A stretch of 54,928 nt of DNA from Methanoregula sp. UBA64 (GTDB lineage: Archaea > Halobacteriota > Methanomicrobia > Methanomicrobiales > Methanospirillaceae). Shown here piece after piece: positions 1 to 8,852 of the stretch. The stretch's first letter is position 1; each line of letters starts with the position of its first letter. The notes under the pieces are model-generated. The model was not told the DNA's origin and did not search any database. It was given only the letters and a program-made list of their open reading frames with translations. Both the position numbers and the translations under genes were made by a program. The stretch is taken from assembly GCF_002502735.1 (NCBI RefSeq), contig NZ_DAQC01000001.1, positions 1-54,928 of the forward strand. The letters are read 5' to 3'.

Positions 1-2147
1 CCGCCTCCTTCGAGCCGACCATCGACTACGTGGTCGTCAAGGTGCCCCGCTGGCCGTTTGACAAGTTCAAAGGGGCAGACCGGACGCTCACCACCTCGAT
101 GAAGAGCACCGGGGAGGTCATGGCGATCGGGCGCACGCTCGAAGAGGCCTTGATCAAGGCCAAGCGCTCGATCGACACCGATGTCCGGACCCACACGAGC
201 CCGAGCGAGATCCGGATGATCCTCTCCCGCCCGACCGACGAGCGGTTCCATGTTCTCTTCGATGCGTTCCGGCAGGGCTTTACCGTGGAAGAGATCGCGC
301 ACCTCACCTCGATTGTCCCGTTCTTCCTCGAAAAGATCAAGAACATCGTGGATCTCGAAAAGCGCCTCGCAGCAGGTGCCACGGATGCCGATATCAAAGG
401 TGCAAAGACCTTCGGGTACACGAACACCGAGATCGCGGCGATCTCCGGCAAAGAGCTGACGGCGATAGAAGAACTTGCCGGCATGCCGGTGTACAAGATG
501 GTGGACACCTGCGCTGCGGAGTTCCCGGCGGTAACCCCCTATTTCTATTCCACGCACGATGCAACGACCGAGATCGTAAAAGATGACCGGCAGAAGATCC
601 TCATTCTCGGTTCGGGCCCCATCCGGATCGGCCAGGGGATCGAGTTCGATTACTGTACCGTCCACGCGGTAAAGGCGCTGCGGGAAGAGGGTGTGGAAGT
701 CCACATCGTCAACAACAACCCCGAGACTGTCTCCACTGACTTCGACACCTCGGACCGGCTCTTCTTTGAGCCCATGCAGCTCGAGGATATCACCAACATC
801 CTCAGGACCGACTCTTACTATGGCGTGATGGTCCAGTTCGGCGGCCAGAATGCGGTCAACCTCGCCGTGCCCCTCGAAAAAGAGATGAAGCGCCTGGGAC
901 TTCCCACAAAGATCCTCGGCACTACCCCGGATGCGATGGATATCGCCGAGGACCGCGACCGGTTCAGCGTCATGCTCACCAAACTCAACATCCCGAGTCC
1001 GGCAAACAGTTCTGCCTACTCGGAAGCCGAGGCAAAGGAAAAAGCCGAGAAGATTGGCTACCCGGTGCTTGTCCGGCCTTCCTATGTGCTCGGCGGCAGG
1101 GCCATGGAGATCGTCCACGACACCTCGGAACTCGAGACCTACATGAAAGAGGCAGTCCGGGTCAGCCGGCACCACCCGGTGCTGATCGATTCGTATCTGA
1201 GGAACGCCGTGGAACTCGACGTCGATGCTGTCTGTGACGGGGAAGAAGTCCTTATCGGCGGCATCATGGAGCATATCGAGCAGGCCGGCATCCACTCCGG
1301 GGACTCTGCCTGCGTCATTCCCACCCAGTCCCTCTCAAAGGAGATTGTGGATACCGTCCGCGAGTACACGAGAAAGATCGCGCTGGGTCTTGGCGTTGTC
1401 GGTCTCGTGAACCTCCAGATGGCGGTAAAAGAGAACGTGGTCTATATCATCGAGGCGAACCCCCGGGCGAGCCGCACCGTCCCGTTTGTCTCAAAGGCAA
1501 CCGGCCTCCCCATTGCAAAGATCGCAGCAAAGGTAATGATTGGAAAGAAACTGCGCGACCTGGGCTTTAAGGAGAGGACCATTAAGCATGTCGCGGTAAA
1601 GGAAGTTCTCCTGCCGTTCAACAAACTTGCCGGGGTCGATACCATGCTCGGGCCCGAGATGAAGAGTACCGGCGAGGTCATGGGGATCGACTACGACTTC
1701 GGCCTTGCCTTCTACAAGGCCTGCATCTCCGCAGACAACGAACTGCCGCTCAAGGGAAACGTCTTTATCTCGGTCAATATCGGGCAGAAAGACGAGGTAA
1801 TACCCATCGCACGGAAACTGCGCGATCTCGGTCTCACCCTCTATGGGACAGAAGGAACTGTGGATTATCTCAATGCGGCAGGTGTAGAAGCGCACATGGT
1901 CCTCAAAGTCCAGGAAGGTTCCCCGAACGTGCTCGATATGATGCACCACGGGGAGATCCGCCTCATCATCAACACCCCGCAGGACCGGCAGTCCCGGCAG
2001 GACCACTACCAGATCATGCGTGCGGCAGTGGACTTCGGGATCCCGTATATCACCACCATCCAGGCGGCGCGTGCAGCGGCGCTTGCAATCGATGCAATCA
2101 AACGCGAAAAGATTACTCTCGAACCGATCAGCCATTATCTCGCATAA
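1..2147 (+). CDS. carB: Carbamoyl-phosphate synthase large subunit, 5'-truncated
   Basis: Makes carbamoyl phosphate from bicarbonate, ammonia (from CarA) and two ATP, for arginine and pyrimidines. The reading frame is open from the first base, so the start lies outside the window; about 715 codons are visible of a family usually near 1070 residues. Visible are the end of the first ATP-grasp half (FEPTIDYVVVKVPRW, then MKSTGEVMAIG), the oligomerisation segment, the complete second ATP-grasp half (ILGTTPDAMDIAEDRDRFS, a second MKSTGEVMGID) and a C-terminal MGS-like allosteric domain (GLTLYGTEGTVDYL). argG and argF nearby and pyrE, pyrC and pyrH further on use or follow its product. Identification is secure; only the N-terminus is missing. 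Confidence 0.97.
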   Translation, partial: ASFEPTIDYVVVKVPRWPFDKFKGADRTLTTSMKSTGEVMAIGRTLEEALIKAKRSIDTDVRTHTSPSEIRMILSRPTDERFHVLFDAFRQGFTVEEIAHLTSIVPFFLEKIKNIVDLEKRLAAGATDADIKGAKTFGYTNTEIAAISGKELTAIEELAGMPVYKMVDTCAAEFPAVTPYFYSTHDATTEIVKDDRQKILILGSGPIRIGQGIEFDYCTVHAVKALREEGVEVHIVNNNPETVSTDFDTSDRLFFEPMQLEDITNILRTDSYYGVMVQFGGQNAVNLAVPLEKEMKRLGLPTKILGTTPDAMDIAEDRDRFSVMLTKLNIPSPANSSAYSEAEAKEKAEKIGYPVLVRPSYVLGGRAMEIVHDTSELETYMKEAVRVSRHHPVLIDSYLRNAVELDVDAVCDGEEVLIGGIMEHIEQAGIHSGDSACVIPTQSLSKEIVDTVREYTRKIALGLGVVGLVNLQMAVKENVVYIIEANPRASRTVPFVSKATGLPIAKIAAKVMIGKKLRDLGFKERTIKHVAVKEVLLPFNKLAGVDTMLGPEMKSTGEVMGIDYDFGLAFYKACISADNELPLKGNVFISVNIGQKDEVIPIARKLRDLGLTLYGTEGTVDYLNAAGVEAHMVLKVQEGSPNVLDMMHHGEIRLIINTPQDRQSRQDHYQIMRAAVDFGIPYITTIQAARAAALAIDAIKREKITLEPISHYLA

Positions 2148-2247
2148 TGCCGACGGCAACGGCCAATCTCTTTTTTATCAGTGCAGATCGCTGCATACCC
2201 TCCCGGACATAAGTGCCGGCCGTTCATACGTAATTCAAGAGAATACT

Positions 2248-2256
2248 CTTAAATAC
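2248..2256 (+). promoter_or_regulatory. TATA box for lipoprotein gene
   Basis: An A/T stretch (CTTAAATAC) lies about 26 bases before the ATG at 2278. The expected transcription start falls almost on the ATG, so the message is probably leaderless. This agrees with the absence of a Shine-Dalgarno sequence. Confidence 0.5.
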
Positions 2257-2277
2257 CGAGATAGCAAAAAATCATGC

Positions 2278-2769
2278 ATGAAGAAATTTCTTGTTGTTCT
2301 TGTAGTCCTGTTTATCGGGATCCTGTTCGCGGGATGCACATCCCAGAGCGCGACCCCCGCAACGCCGACCCAGACGGCAGTTCCGACCACGGTTGCCACA
2401 CCCAATGTGACCGCAGTTCCGACCACGGTTGTCACTGCAAACGTAACGGCCAATGTAACTGCAAACGTAACCGCAGTCCCGACCACGGTCGCACCGGTTC
2501 CGGAAAAGCTAGTCGTATTCAAGGACTCCCTCACGGTAACCCCCACGGGAACGATCTATATCCCGACAGGTACAAAGCTCGTCTTCTACAATGCAGACCC
2601 GCTCAAGCCCCATGGCGTTCAGCCGGTCGGAATCCTGTCGCAGTCGGTTATCAAGACGGTAAACATCCCCTATAAGGGATTCTATAACGTAACCTTTGAC
2701 AAGAAGGGAACGTACAACTTCGGTACGCTCTTCCAGCCCTCAATTTCCGGGACAATCGTTGTCAGTTAA
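2278..2769 (+). CDS. Exported lipoprotein with cupredoxin-like domain
   Basis: A 163-residue secreted protein. The start at 2278 gives a standard signal peptide (MKKFLVVLVVLFIG) with lipobox FAGC, so Cys20 would be lipidated. Residues 22-75 are a Thr/Pro/Val-rich stalk with repeated NVTA and VPTTV units and several N-glycosylation sequons. The C-terminal ~85 residues resemble a plastocyanin/cupredoxin beta-sandwich (YIPTGTKLVFYNADPLKPHGV, then GTYNFGT). Only one His is present in the expected copper region and the usual Cys/Met ligands are absent, so electron transfer is doubtful. It has its own TATA box and lies between carB and argG without functional linkage. Function unknown. Confidence 0.85.
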   Translation: MKKFLVVLVVLFIGILFAGCTSQSATPATPTQTAVPTTVATPNVTAVPTTVVTANVTANVTANVTAVPTTVAPVPEKLVVFKDSLTVTPTGTIYIPTGTKLVFYNADPLKPHGVQPVGILSQSVIKTVNIPYKGFYNVTFDKKGTYNFGTLFQPSISGTIVVS

Positions 2770-2880
2770 GGTAACACGATACCTGCGTTCAGGAGAAACC
2801 TCCTGGACAACTCATTTTTGTTCTTTGCTTTACCCTAAAAAAGGGAACTTTACCGGCTCTTTTCGGCAGGATCTACCCTT

Positions 2881-2890
2881 TTACATATAT
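2881..2890 (+). promoter_or_regulatory. TATA box for argG
   Basis: TTACATATAT lies about 42 bases before the argG ATG, in a gap of 158 bases after the lipoprotein gene. The predicted start site near 2911 leaves a short leader. Confidence 0.5.
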
Positions 2891-2927
2891 GGAAAAACAT
2901 CCTATCTGACTAACGGAAGTATCCATT

Positions 2928-4139
2928 ATGGGAAAAGGAACGATAGTTCTTGCATATTCCGGGGGCCTTGACACCTCCATCTGCATCCCGCTGTTAAAGG
3001 AGCGGTACGATTACGACCGCGTGGTAACGGTTGCGGTGAACGTGGGCCAGCGCGACGAAGAGATCGATGTTGCCACAAAGAAGGGTAAAAAGCTCGCCGA
3101 CAAGCACTATACTCTCGATGTACGGGAACGCTTTGTTGCCGAGCACATCTTCCCGGCGATCAAGGCGAACGGGTCGTACGAGGGTTACCCTATGGGAACC
3201 TCGCTTGCCCGTCCTCTGATTGCTCAGGAAGTCGTAAAGATCGCAAAAAAAGAGAAGGCAGTCGCGATCGCCCACGGGTGCACGGGGAAGGGAAACGACC
3301 AGCTGCGTTTTGATTTTATTATCCGCGCAGCAGGGTTCGACGTTGTTGCACCTATCCGCGAGCATAACCTGACCCGCGACTGGGAGATCGGGTACGCAAA
3401 AGACCATAATATCCCGGTGCCGGTGAAAAAGGATAAGCCCTGGAGCATGGACGAGAACTGCTGGAGCCGGAGCATTGAGGGCGGCAGGCTCGAAGAGCCG
3501 GACTTCCACCCCCCCGAGGAGATCTACCTCTGGACGGTCTCTCCCGAGAAGGCACCGGCAAAGCCGGAGAAGATCACCCTTACCTTTGCAAAGGGTGTCC
3601 CGGTGGCGATCAACGGGAAGAAGATGTCCGGTATCGATCTCATCGACCGGCTCAACGTCCTTGCCGGGAAGCACGGGATCGGCCGGAACGATATGATCGA
3701 GGACCGTATCCTCGGCCTCAAGGCCCGGGAGAACTACGAGCACCCGGCAGCAACGGTGATCCTCTTTGCCCACCGCGACCTTGAAGGGCTGGTCCTTACC
3801 CGGTCAGAACTTGCATTCAAGCGTATGGTCGACGACAAATGGTCGGAGCTGGCGTACAAGGGCCTTGTATACGAACCACTGTATGCAGCGCTCAATGCCT
3901 TTATCGACACTACCCAGGAGCGGGTGAACGGCAAGGTCGATCTTGAGCTCTATAAAGGAGCAGTACGCGTACTGGGCCGCAGCTCCCCGCAGGCGATCTA
4001 TTCGGGCGATCTCGTCTCCTTTGACAGTTCGTCCATCGACCAGTGCGATGCCATCGGCGTGTCCCGGTACTTCGGGATCCAGGCACGCCTGGTCCATGCA
4101 CTGGGTGAAAAACCCACAAAAAAGACCGGCAGGAAATAA
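2928..4139 (+). CDS. argG: Argininosuccinate synthase
   Basis: Joins citrulline and aspartate with ATP to form argininosuccinate, the penultimate step of arginine synthesis. At 403 residues it is normal length. The N-terminal PP-loop is clear (VLAYSGGLDTSICIPLL, residues about 6-22), followed by the citrulline/aspartate-binding YPMGTSLARPLIA and HGCTGKGNDQLRF segments. It has its own TATA box and is followed by a T-run. The citrulline comes from ArgF (on the opposite strand 2 kb away) and the carbamoyl phosphate from CarB, so three arginine steps sit within 7 kb, though on separate transcripts. Confidence 0.98.
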   Translation: MGKGTIVLAYSGGLDTSICIPLLKERYDYDRVVTVAVNVGQRDEEIDVATKKGKKLADKHYTLDVRERFVAEHIFPAIKANGSYEGYPMGTSLARPLIAQEVVKIAKKEKAVAIAHGCTGKGNDQLRFDFIIRAAGFDVVAPIREHNLTRDWEIGYAKDHNIPVPVKKDKPWSMDENCWSRSIEGGRLEEPDFHPPEEIYLWTVSPEKAPAKPEKITLTFAKGVPVAINGKKMSGIDLIDRLNVLAGKHGIGRNDMIEDRILGLKARENYEHPAATVILFAHRDLEGLVLTRSELAFKRMVDDKWSELAYKGLVYEPLYAALNAFIDTTQERVNGKVDLELYKGAVRVLGRSSPQAIYSGDLVSFDSSSIDQCDAIGVSRYFGIQARLVHALGEKPTKKTGRK

Positions 4140-4150
4140 TTTTTTTTCTT
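4140..4150 (+). terminator. T-run after argG
   Basis: Eight consecutive T directly after the argG stop codon, then CTT. Archaeal RNA polymerase is known to stop at T-runs without needing a hairpin; none is obvious here. Confidence 0.5.
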
Positions 4151-4218
4151 GTCTGGTCCAGGGGGACACGGTTCTCCCCGGCCGGTGATATCCGTTTTTT
4201 TATCTGACAGGTAAAAAG

Positions 4219-4228
4219 AAACATATAT
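4219..4228 (+). promoter_or_regulatory. TATA box that decides the MMP14 start
   Basis: AAACATATAT ends only 3 bases before the first possible ATG at 4232. A start site 24-27 bases downstream of its centre falls near 4250, after that ATG. This favours the ATG at 4253 as a leaderless start. Confidence 0.5.
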
Positions 4229-4252
4229 CCGATGACAATCAGATCGGATCAT

Positions 4253-5752
4253 ATGTGCGCCGGTTTTTTTTCCCGCTTCACGAAACCAAAACCCCATATC
4301 GTTGAAAGCCCGCAACCGCCGTCAATTGCGCATGGCGCCGGGATGCAGGTCCCGGAATACAAGAACAAGCCCTATTTTATCGTGGCCTCCGTGGAGATGG
4401 GAAATACCACCACGAAATGTATTCTCACCGGGGTAAGTCTCGAGACCGGTAAATCCTATGTGATCAACAAGACCGTGAGCATGAGCCGGGACATCCGGCC
4501 TCCCCGGCCGGGCGAAGAGGTCTTTGGCGAGACGCTGGACGGGACAAAACTCTCGCGGCAGGCCGTGACTGAGCTTGTACGGGACACGCTTGTCCAGTGC
4601 CACCAGGAGGCGCATCTCGATATTGAAAAAGACCTTGACTTCGTTGTCCGCAGCACGGGAGTCGTGGCCGAGATGGAGTCCCCGGACCAGGTGGGGGATT
4701 TCGTAATCGCCCTTGCAAACGGGTGCCTTGCCGCCGGCGTCCCGCCAAAGAAGATGACCCCCCCCATGGCAAAGGCAAACCAGCCGCAAAAACTCCAGCC
4801 GTTCAGTTTTGCCGACAAGGTGGTCTTTGTCGGCGCAGTTGCCGGGGTCGTCCCGCCGGTGGGCTCGACCGGGGTCGAGATGGTGGCAAACGAGATGGAA
4901 GGGGAGCTCGCCATGGCCGGGATCAAGGAAGGGGCGAAGTGGACCCCGGTTGATTTCCGGAACCCCTGCGTTTCCATGGACTTCGGGACTACCCTTGACG
5001 GGAGGATCACTAGCGATGTGGCCCCGGACGCGCCCAGTCCTTTCGCAAAGACCATCGGGAACTTCTGCGGGCTTGCCGGGGCGATCCCCGATGCAATCGT
5101 GCGGGGGACCGGTCTTGTCCAGGAACGGACCGGTACAGCCCTTGATATCTTTGGCGAACACAGCGTGACCGGGGGCTTCTTCTCGGGGGGCAACCGAAAG
5201 GTTATTGACGATTTCGTGGACCGCTGCCACGAGCACATCGATATCCGGATCGTACCGCCGGACCGCGACCGGTTCGGGAGGGTGCCGGTCAATGCAAAGC
5301 TGGCAATTGAATCCCATGTGGCCATGATCGGATGCGACTGCGGGGAAAACAGCAGCGATCTTGGCAAGCTCTCCGCAATCGGTGCCGAGATCCACAAGGA
5401 CTACAACCTCTCGGTGCTCAACGAGGTTGTTGACCGGGTCTGTGCGAAGATGGCCCTGCGGATGGTTGATATTGCTGTCGGGGAAAACCTTGTCCCGAAG
5501 AACGCGTCCATCGGCTTTACCGGACGGGCTGCGATCTCCGGGAGAAAACCCGAATATATTCTCGACGGGATCATCGAGAGGAACCTGTTCGATGACCCCA
5601 ATGACCACCTGGTCTTTGTCGACGACGGTCTTGCCCGGGGCGCCTCTTTAATGGGCCGGTGCATGAACTCGCTCGGAAAACCGAAAAACCCCATTGGCGG
5701 GGTGCGGGGCGGGCCCTGTATTATGAGCCGGCGGATCAAAATAGGTAAGTGA
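4253..5752 (+). CDS. mmp14: Methanogenesis marker protein 14
   Basis: About 499 residues, matching methanogenesis marker protein 14, a protein confined to methanogens and their relatives. The N-terminal core (VASVEMGNTTTKCILTGV, near residues 40-60) and the later SMDFGTTLDGRI and GFTGRAA segments look like the phosphate-binding loops of ASKHA-type ATPases, the fold also used by activators of corrinoid proteins (RACo/RamA). A role in ATP-dependent activation of a methanogenic enzyme is therefore plausible, but that is inference. An in-frame ATG at 4232 exists, but the TATA box lies immediately before it, so 4253 is preferred. A small acidic gene follows 14 bases downstream and is probably co-transcribed. 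Confidence 0.88.
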   Translation: MCAGFFSRFTKPKPHIVESPQPPSIAHGAGMQVPEYKNKPYFIVASVEMGNTTTKCILTGVSLETGKSYVINKTVSMSRDIRPPRPGEEVFGETLDGTKLSRQAVTELVRDTLVQCHQEAHLDIEKDLDFVVRSTGVVAEMESPDQVGDFVIALANGCLAAGVPPKKMTPPMAKANQPQKLQPFSFADKVVFVGAVAGVVPPVGSTGVEMVANEMEGELAMAGIKEGAKWTPVDFRNPCVSMDFGTTLDGRITSDVAPDAPSPFAKTIGNFCGLAGAIPDAIVRGTGLVQERTGTALDIFGEHSVTGGFFSGGNRKVIDDFVDRCHEHIDIRIVPPDRDRFGRVPVNAKLAIESHVAMIGCDCGENSSDLGKLSAIGAEIHKDYNLSVLNEVVDRVCAKMALRMVDIAVGENLVPKNASIGFTGRAAISGRKPEYILDGIIERNLFDDPNDHLVFVDDGLARGASLMGRCMNSLGKPKNPIGGVRGGPCIMSRRIKIGK

Positions 5753-5766
5753 AGGGTAGATCAACC

Positions 5767-6042
5767 ATGGCAGACGAGATTACCGAACCGGCGGGCGCCG
5801 GGACTGAAGGAAACGAGGAAGAACTCTTCGATGTAATTATTCCCCCGGGGGTTCCCCGCAAAATCATCATCGACCTCGCCAAAAAATACGATGTCGATGT
5901 CGTTGAGCGCAAGCAGAAGCTCTATTTTGCCAATATGAACGGCGACGAACGGGAACTCCTTGCATTCAGGGCAAGCCGCGAGATCGCCGAAAAGATAGAG
6001 AAAGAAATGGTAGAGAAAGTCCGCGAATTTATTGCAACATAA
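5767..6042 (+). CDS. Small acidic protein downstream of MMP14
   Basis: A 91-residue protein of unknown function. It has an acidic, Ala/Gly/Glu-rich N-terminus (residues 1-22), a short beta-like FDVIIPPGVPRKIIIDLAKKYDVDVV segment and a C-terminal helix rich in Lys/Glu (EIAEKIEKEMVEKVREF) that could form a coiled coil. No transmembrane segment or Cys motif is seen. The ATG at 5767 has an upstream AGGGT; a GTG at 5749 would add six residues. It follows MMP14 by 14 bases in the same direction, so a partnership with MMP14 is likely by context only. Confidence 0.7.
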   Translation: MADEITEPAGAGTEGNEEELFDVIIPPGVPRKIIIDLAKKYDVDVVERKQKLYFANMNGDERELLAFRASREIAEKIEKEMVEKVREFIAT

Positions 6043-6083
6043 TCCCGGTGCCCCCGTAAATGCGGGGCGCACACGGAACAGAT

Positions 6084-6995
6084 CTATTTTTTTAAGAGGC
6101 TGACCAGAAGTGCTTTTTGTGCATGGAGCCGGTTCTCCGCCTCGTCCCAGACAAGACTCTGCGGACCGTCCAGAACGTCACCGGTGATCTCTTCGCCCCG
6201 GTGCGCCGGAAGGCAGTGGAGTACGCGGGCCTCGGGGTCGGCATGTTTCAGGAGGTCGTCGTTTACCGTATACCCGCGGAACGCCGCAAGCCTCTTTTCC
6301 TTTTCCGCTTCGTCCCCCATCGAGATCCAGGTATCGGTGACGATCACTTGGGCATCCTTTACGGCATCCTGCGGGGTCTTTGCAAGCGTGACATTGCCGC
6401 CAAGGTTCTGTGCCTGCCTGACCAGTTCCGGTGCCACTTCGTAGCCTTTCGGGCTTGCAACGGTCACTTCCATGCCGGTCAGGGCCGTGGAGAGCACAAG
6501 GGAGTTGCAGACATTGTTCCCGTCCCCCACCCAGGCGATCCGGAGGCCCCTGACATCCCCGAAATGCTCCCGGATTGTCAGGATGTCGGCAAGGAGCTGG
6601 CAGGGATGCTCGTGATCGGAGAGCCCGTTTATTACCGGCACGGTTGCATGGGTGGCAAGGTCCACGATGGTGCTGTGACGGTAGGCGCGGATCATGATGG
6701 CTGACACGTACCGCGATGCAACCCGGGCGGTATCCCGGATCTCTTCTCCCCTCCCGATCTGGAGGTCTTTTGCATTCAAAAAGAGCGCATGGCCGCCCAG
6801 CTCGTGCATGCCGACTTCAAACGAGATATGGGTCCGTGTCGAGGACTTCTCGAAGATCATGGCAAGGGACATACCCCGCAGGAGCTCGTGCGGGACGCCG
6901 GCCCGTTTCTGGCGCTTGAGGCGCTCTGCCCCGGTCATTATCTCGTCGAGTTCGATTTTTGAGATATCTAATATGGAGAGGAAATCTTTCTTCAT
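6084..6995 (-). CDS. argF: Ornithine carbamoyltransferase
   Basis: Transfers the carbamoyl group to ornithine, giving citrulline. It has 303 residues, typical for the family. Signature elements are the carbamoyl-phosphate loop FEKSSTRTHISFEVG (near 50-64), HPCQLLADILTI, the ornithine-side WVGDGNNVCNSL and the HCLPAHRGEEIT segment near the C-terminus. It is the last gene of a minus-strand run; its ATG directly abuts the purD stop codon (no gap), so translation is coupled. The final lysine codons give a T-run on the + strand that may also serve as terminator for the convergent gene ending at 6042. Confidence 0.98.
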   Translation of the reverse strand: MKKDFLSILDISKIELDEIMTGAERLKRQKRAGVPHELLRGMSLAMIFEKSSTRTHISFEVGMHELGGHALFLNAKDLQIGRGEEIRDTARVASRYVSAIMIRAYRHSTIVDLATHATVPVINGLSDHEHPCQLLADILTIREHFGDVRGLRIAWVGDGNNVCNSLVLSTALTGMEVTVASPKGYEVAPELVRQAQNLGGNVTLAKTPQDAVKDAQVIVTDTWISMGDEAEKEKRLAAFRGYTVNDDLLKHADPEARVLHCLPAHRGEEITGDVLDGPQSLVWDEAENRLHAQKALLVSLLKK

Positions 6996-8279
6996 TTAGA
7001 GCTCCTTCATATGAGCGATCCGGCGCTCAAGCAGGGCACGGGTGCCGATATCGCGGCGATGGAAGACGCTTCCCTGTACTGACGAGGCAGCCTGTTCGGC
7101 AATCTTTTCTGCCTCTTCAAGGGTCGCTGCCTTGCCGACAAACGCGAGCGTCCTTGAGGTAAGCGTCCGTAAAGCCCCGCCGGACTCCTCGACGTTTGCA
7201 TAGTAGAGGAGGGCTTTTCCTGCATTTCCCAGGGAAATCGGCCGGTTTACCTGCGGGGACGACGGGTATCCTTCGGGAACAAGGTACTTACAGACCGTTG
7301 CCGCGGGTTCGAATGCAACCTTTGAGGCGGAGAGCGTCCCGTCCGTGATGGCAGTGACGATCCCGGGAAAATCCGATGCCAGGAGCGAGAGCACATTCAT
7401 GGCCTCGGGATCGCCGAACCGTGCATTGAACTCGATCACTTTCGGGCCCTCTTTTGTGTCCATAAACTGGCCGTACAGGATGCCCTTATAGGGCGTTCCT
7501 TCTTTTGCCATTGCCGCGACCACGGAGATCATGATGGAGAGCGCCGCAGTGAGGTCGTTTTTTGCCACGAACGGCAGCCGGTGGTCGGGCATCGAGTAGG
7601 CGCCCATTCCCCCGGTGTTCGGGCCGGTATCCCCGTCAAAGGCACGCTTGTGGTCCTGCACGAGCGGCATGGGGACGATATGAGTCCCGTCGACAAACGC
7701 CTGGAGGGTGAACTCTTCGCCTTTTAACCGCTCTTCGAGGACAACGTCCCCTTTGATCTCGCGGATGTAGTCGATGGCGCCAGCGGTATCCACCTGCTCT
7801 CCCATGATCCGGACGCCTTTCCCCCCGGTAAGGCCGATGGGCTTGATGGCAAGATCGCCGTCATGGTTTTTTACAAACGCAATTGCCTCGTCTGCATCGT
7901 GGAAGACCCGGTATTCCGGGTTCCCGCTGATGTGGTGCTCCGCCATGAGGTTCCGGCAGAATGCCTTGTCGGTCTCTATCCGGGCTGCCGCTCTGGTGGG
8001 ACCGACACAGGCTATCCCGTCTTTTTCCAGCCGGTCGACGATTCCGGCTTCGAGTGGGCTCTCCGGGCCGATAACCGCATGGGTAACCCCGGTCTTTTTT
8101 GCAAATGCCGCCACTTTTTCCAGATCGGTCTCGCGGGCAATGCAGCATTCCCGTGCGATCCGGGCAATACCGGGATTCTTCTTTGCCATTACGGAATAGA
8201 TCCCGGCTTCGCTGTTGCGGGAGAGTGCAGCAGCTATGGCATGTTCCCGGCCACCTCCCCCGACAACGAGGATCTTCAT
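6996..8279 (-). CDS. purD: Phosphoribosylamine-glycine ligase
   Basis: Ligates glycine to phosphoribosylamine with ATP, the second step of purine synthesis. The start at 8279 is chosen because the protein then begins MKILVVGGGGREHAI, the usual N-terminus, with a GTGAT element 4 bases upstream; ATG at 8285 or GTG at 8288 would add two or three residues. About 427 residues with the N-terminal Rossmann-like domain, an ATP-grasp core (LAIKPIGLTGGKGV; GPNTGGMGAYS; KVIEFNARFGDPEA) and a C-terminal domain. It lies 63 bases after pyrE and abuts argF. Confidence 0.97.
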   Translation of the reverse strand: MKILVVGGGGREHAIAAALSRNSEAGIYSVMAKKNPGIARIARECCIARETDLEKVAAFAKKTGVTHAVIGPESPLEAGIVDRLEKDGIACVGPTRAAARIETDKAFCRNLMAEHHISGNPEYRVFHDADEAIAFVKNHDGDLAIKPIGLTGGKGVRIMGEQVDTAGAIDYIREIKGDVVLEERLKGEEFTLQAFVDGTHIVPMPLVQDHKRAFDGDTGPNTGGMGAYSMPDHRLPFVAKNDLTAALSIMISVVAAMAKEGTPYKGILYGQFMDTKEGPKVIEFNARFGDPEAMNVLSLLASDFPGIVTAITDGTLSASKVAFEPAATVCKYLVPEGYPSSPQVNRPISLGNAGKALLYYANVEESGGALRTLTSRTLAFVGKAATLEEAEKIAEQAASSVQGSVFHRRDIGTRALLERRIAHMKEL

Positions 8280-8342
8280 ATCCATCACATGGGCGCTATT
8301 GGTTAAAAATTGTTTACGCTTCTTTTAACGCGCACGTATCCG

Positions 8343-8846
8343 TCAGAGGATCTCGCTGACCCGTACGAGGGGAAAGAGCCCGATCCCCTGCTTTTCGAGC
8401 GTGTCCTTTGCTCCCTGTTCGCGGTCTACCACCGTAACAACACGGTCGGCCGTTGCCCCGGCATTCCTGAGCATGGAGATCCCGTAGAGCGCCGAACCGC
8501 CCGAGGTCGTGACGTCTTCCACCAGGAGGACGTTCTTTTTTGCAACATCCCCGATAATGACGCTCTTCTTGCCGTGATCCTTCTCTTCGGCCCGGATGAT
8601 GGCAAACGGTTTTTTTGCGGCAAGGGAGACGGCGACGGCAAGCGGCACGCCGCCGACTGCAACACCGGCAACGATATCGAACTCGTACCGCTGCGCGATC
8701 TCCTGTGCGATCCGGGCAAGGAAATCCGGGTTCGTTATTGCGGTCTTTACATCGACATAGTATCTGCTCTTTGCACCGGAGGCGAGGGTAAAGTCCCCGA
8801 ATTCCAGCGCCTTATACTGTATCAGCAGGTCTGCAAGTGCGTTCAT
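8343..8846 (-). CDS. pyrE: Orotate phosphoribosyltransferase
   Basis: Adds phosphoribose from PRPP to orotate to make OMP. At 167 residues it is the short form normal in archaea. The type I PRTase PRPP loop VLLVEDVTTSGGSALYGI (near residues 107-124) and the GAKSRYYVDVK substrate segment near the N-terminus are clear. It follows carS by 6 bases, so the two are co-transcribed. Confidence 0.96.
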   Translation of the reverse strand: MNALADLLIQYKALEFGDFTLASGAKSRYYVDVKTAITNPDFLARIAQEIAQRYEFDIVAGVAVGGVPLAVAVSLAAKKPFAIIRAEEKDHGKKSVIIGDVAKKNVLLVEDVTTSGGSALYGISMLRNAGATADRVVTVVDREQGAKDTLEKQGIGLFPLVRVSEIL

Positions 8847-8852
8847 GCGAAT

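Noticed and set aside
2020..2277. Upstream extension of the lipoprotein reading frame
   Set aside because: It overlaps carB in another frame; the signal peptide and TATA spacing fix the start at 2278.
4322..5608. Long (428-codon) antisense frame over MMP14
   Set aside because: GC-rich coding DNA often leaves such shadow frames; there is no ribosome site or protein family resemblance. Similar shadows over pyrH, pit and radical SAM genes were dismissed for the same reason.
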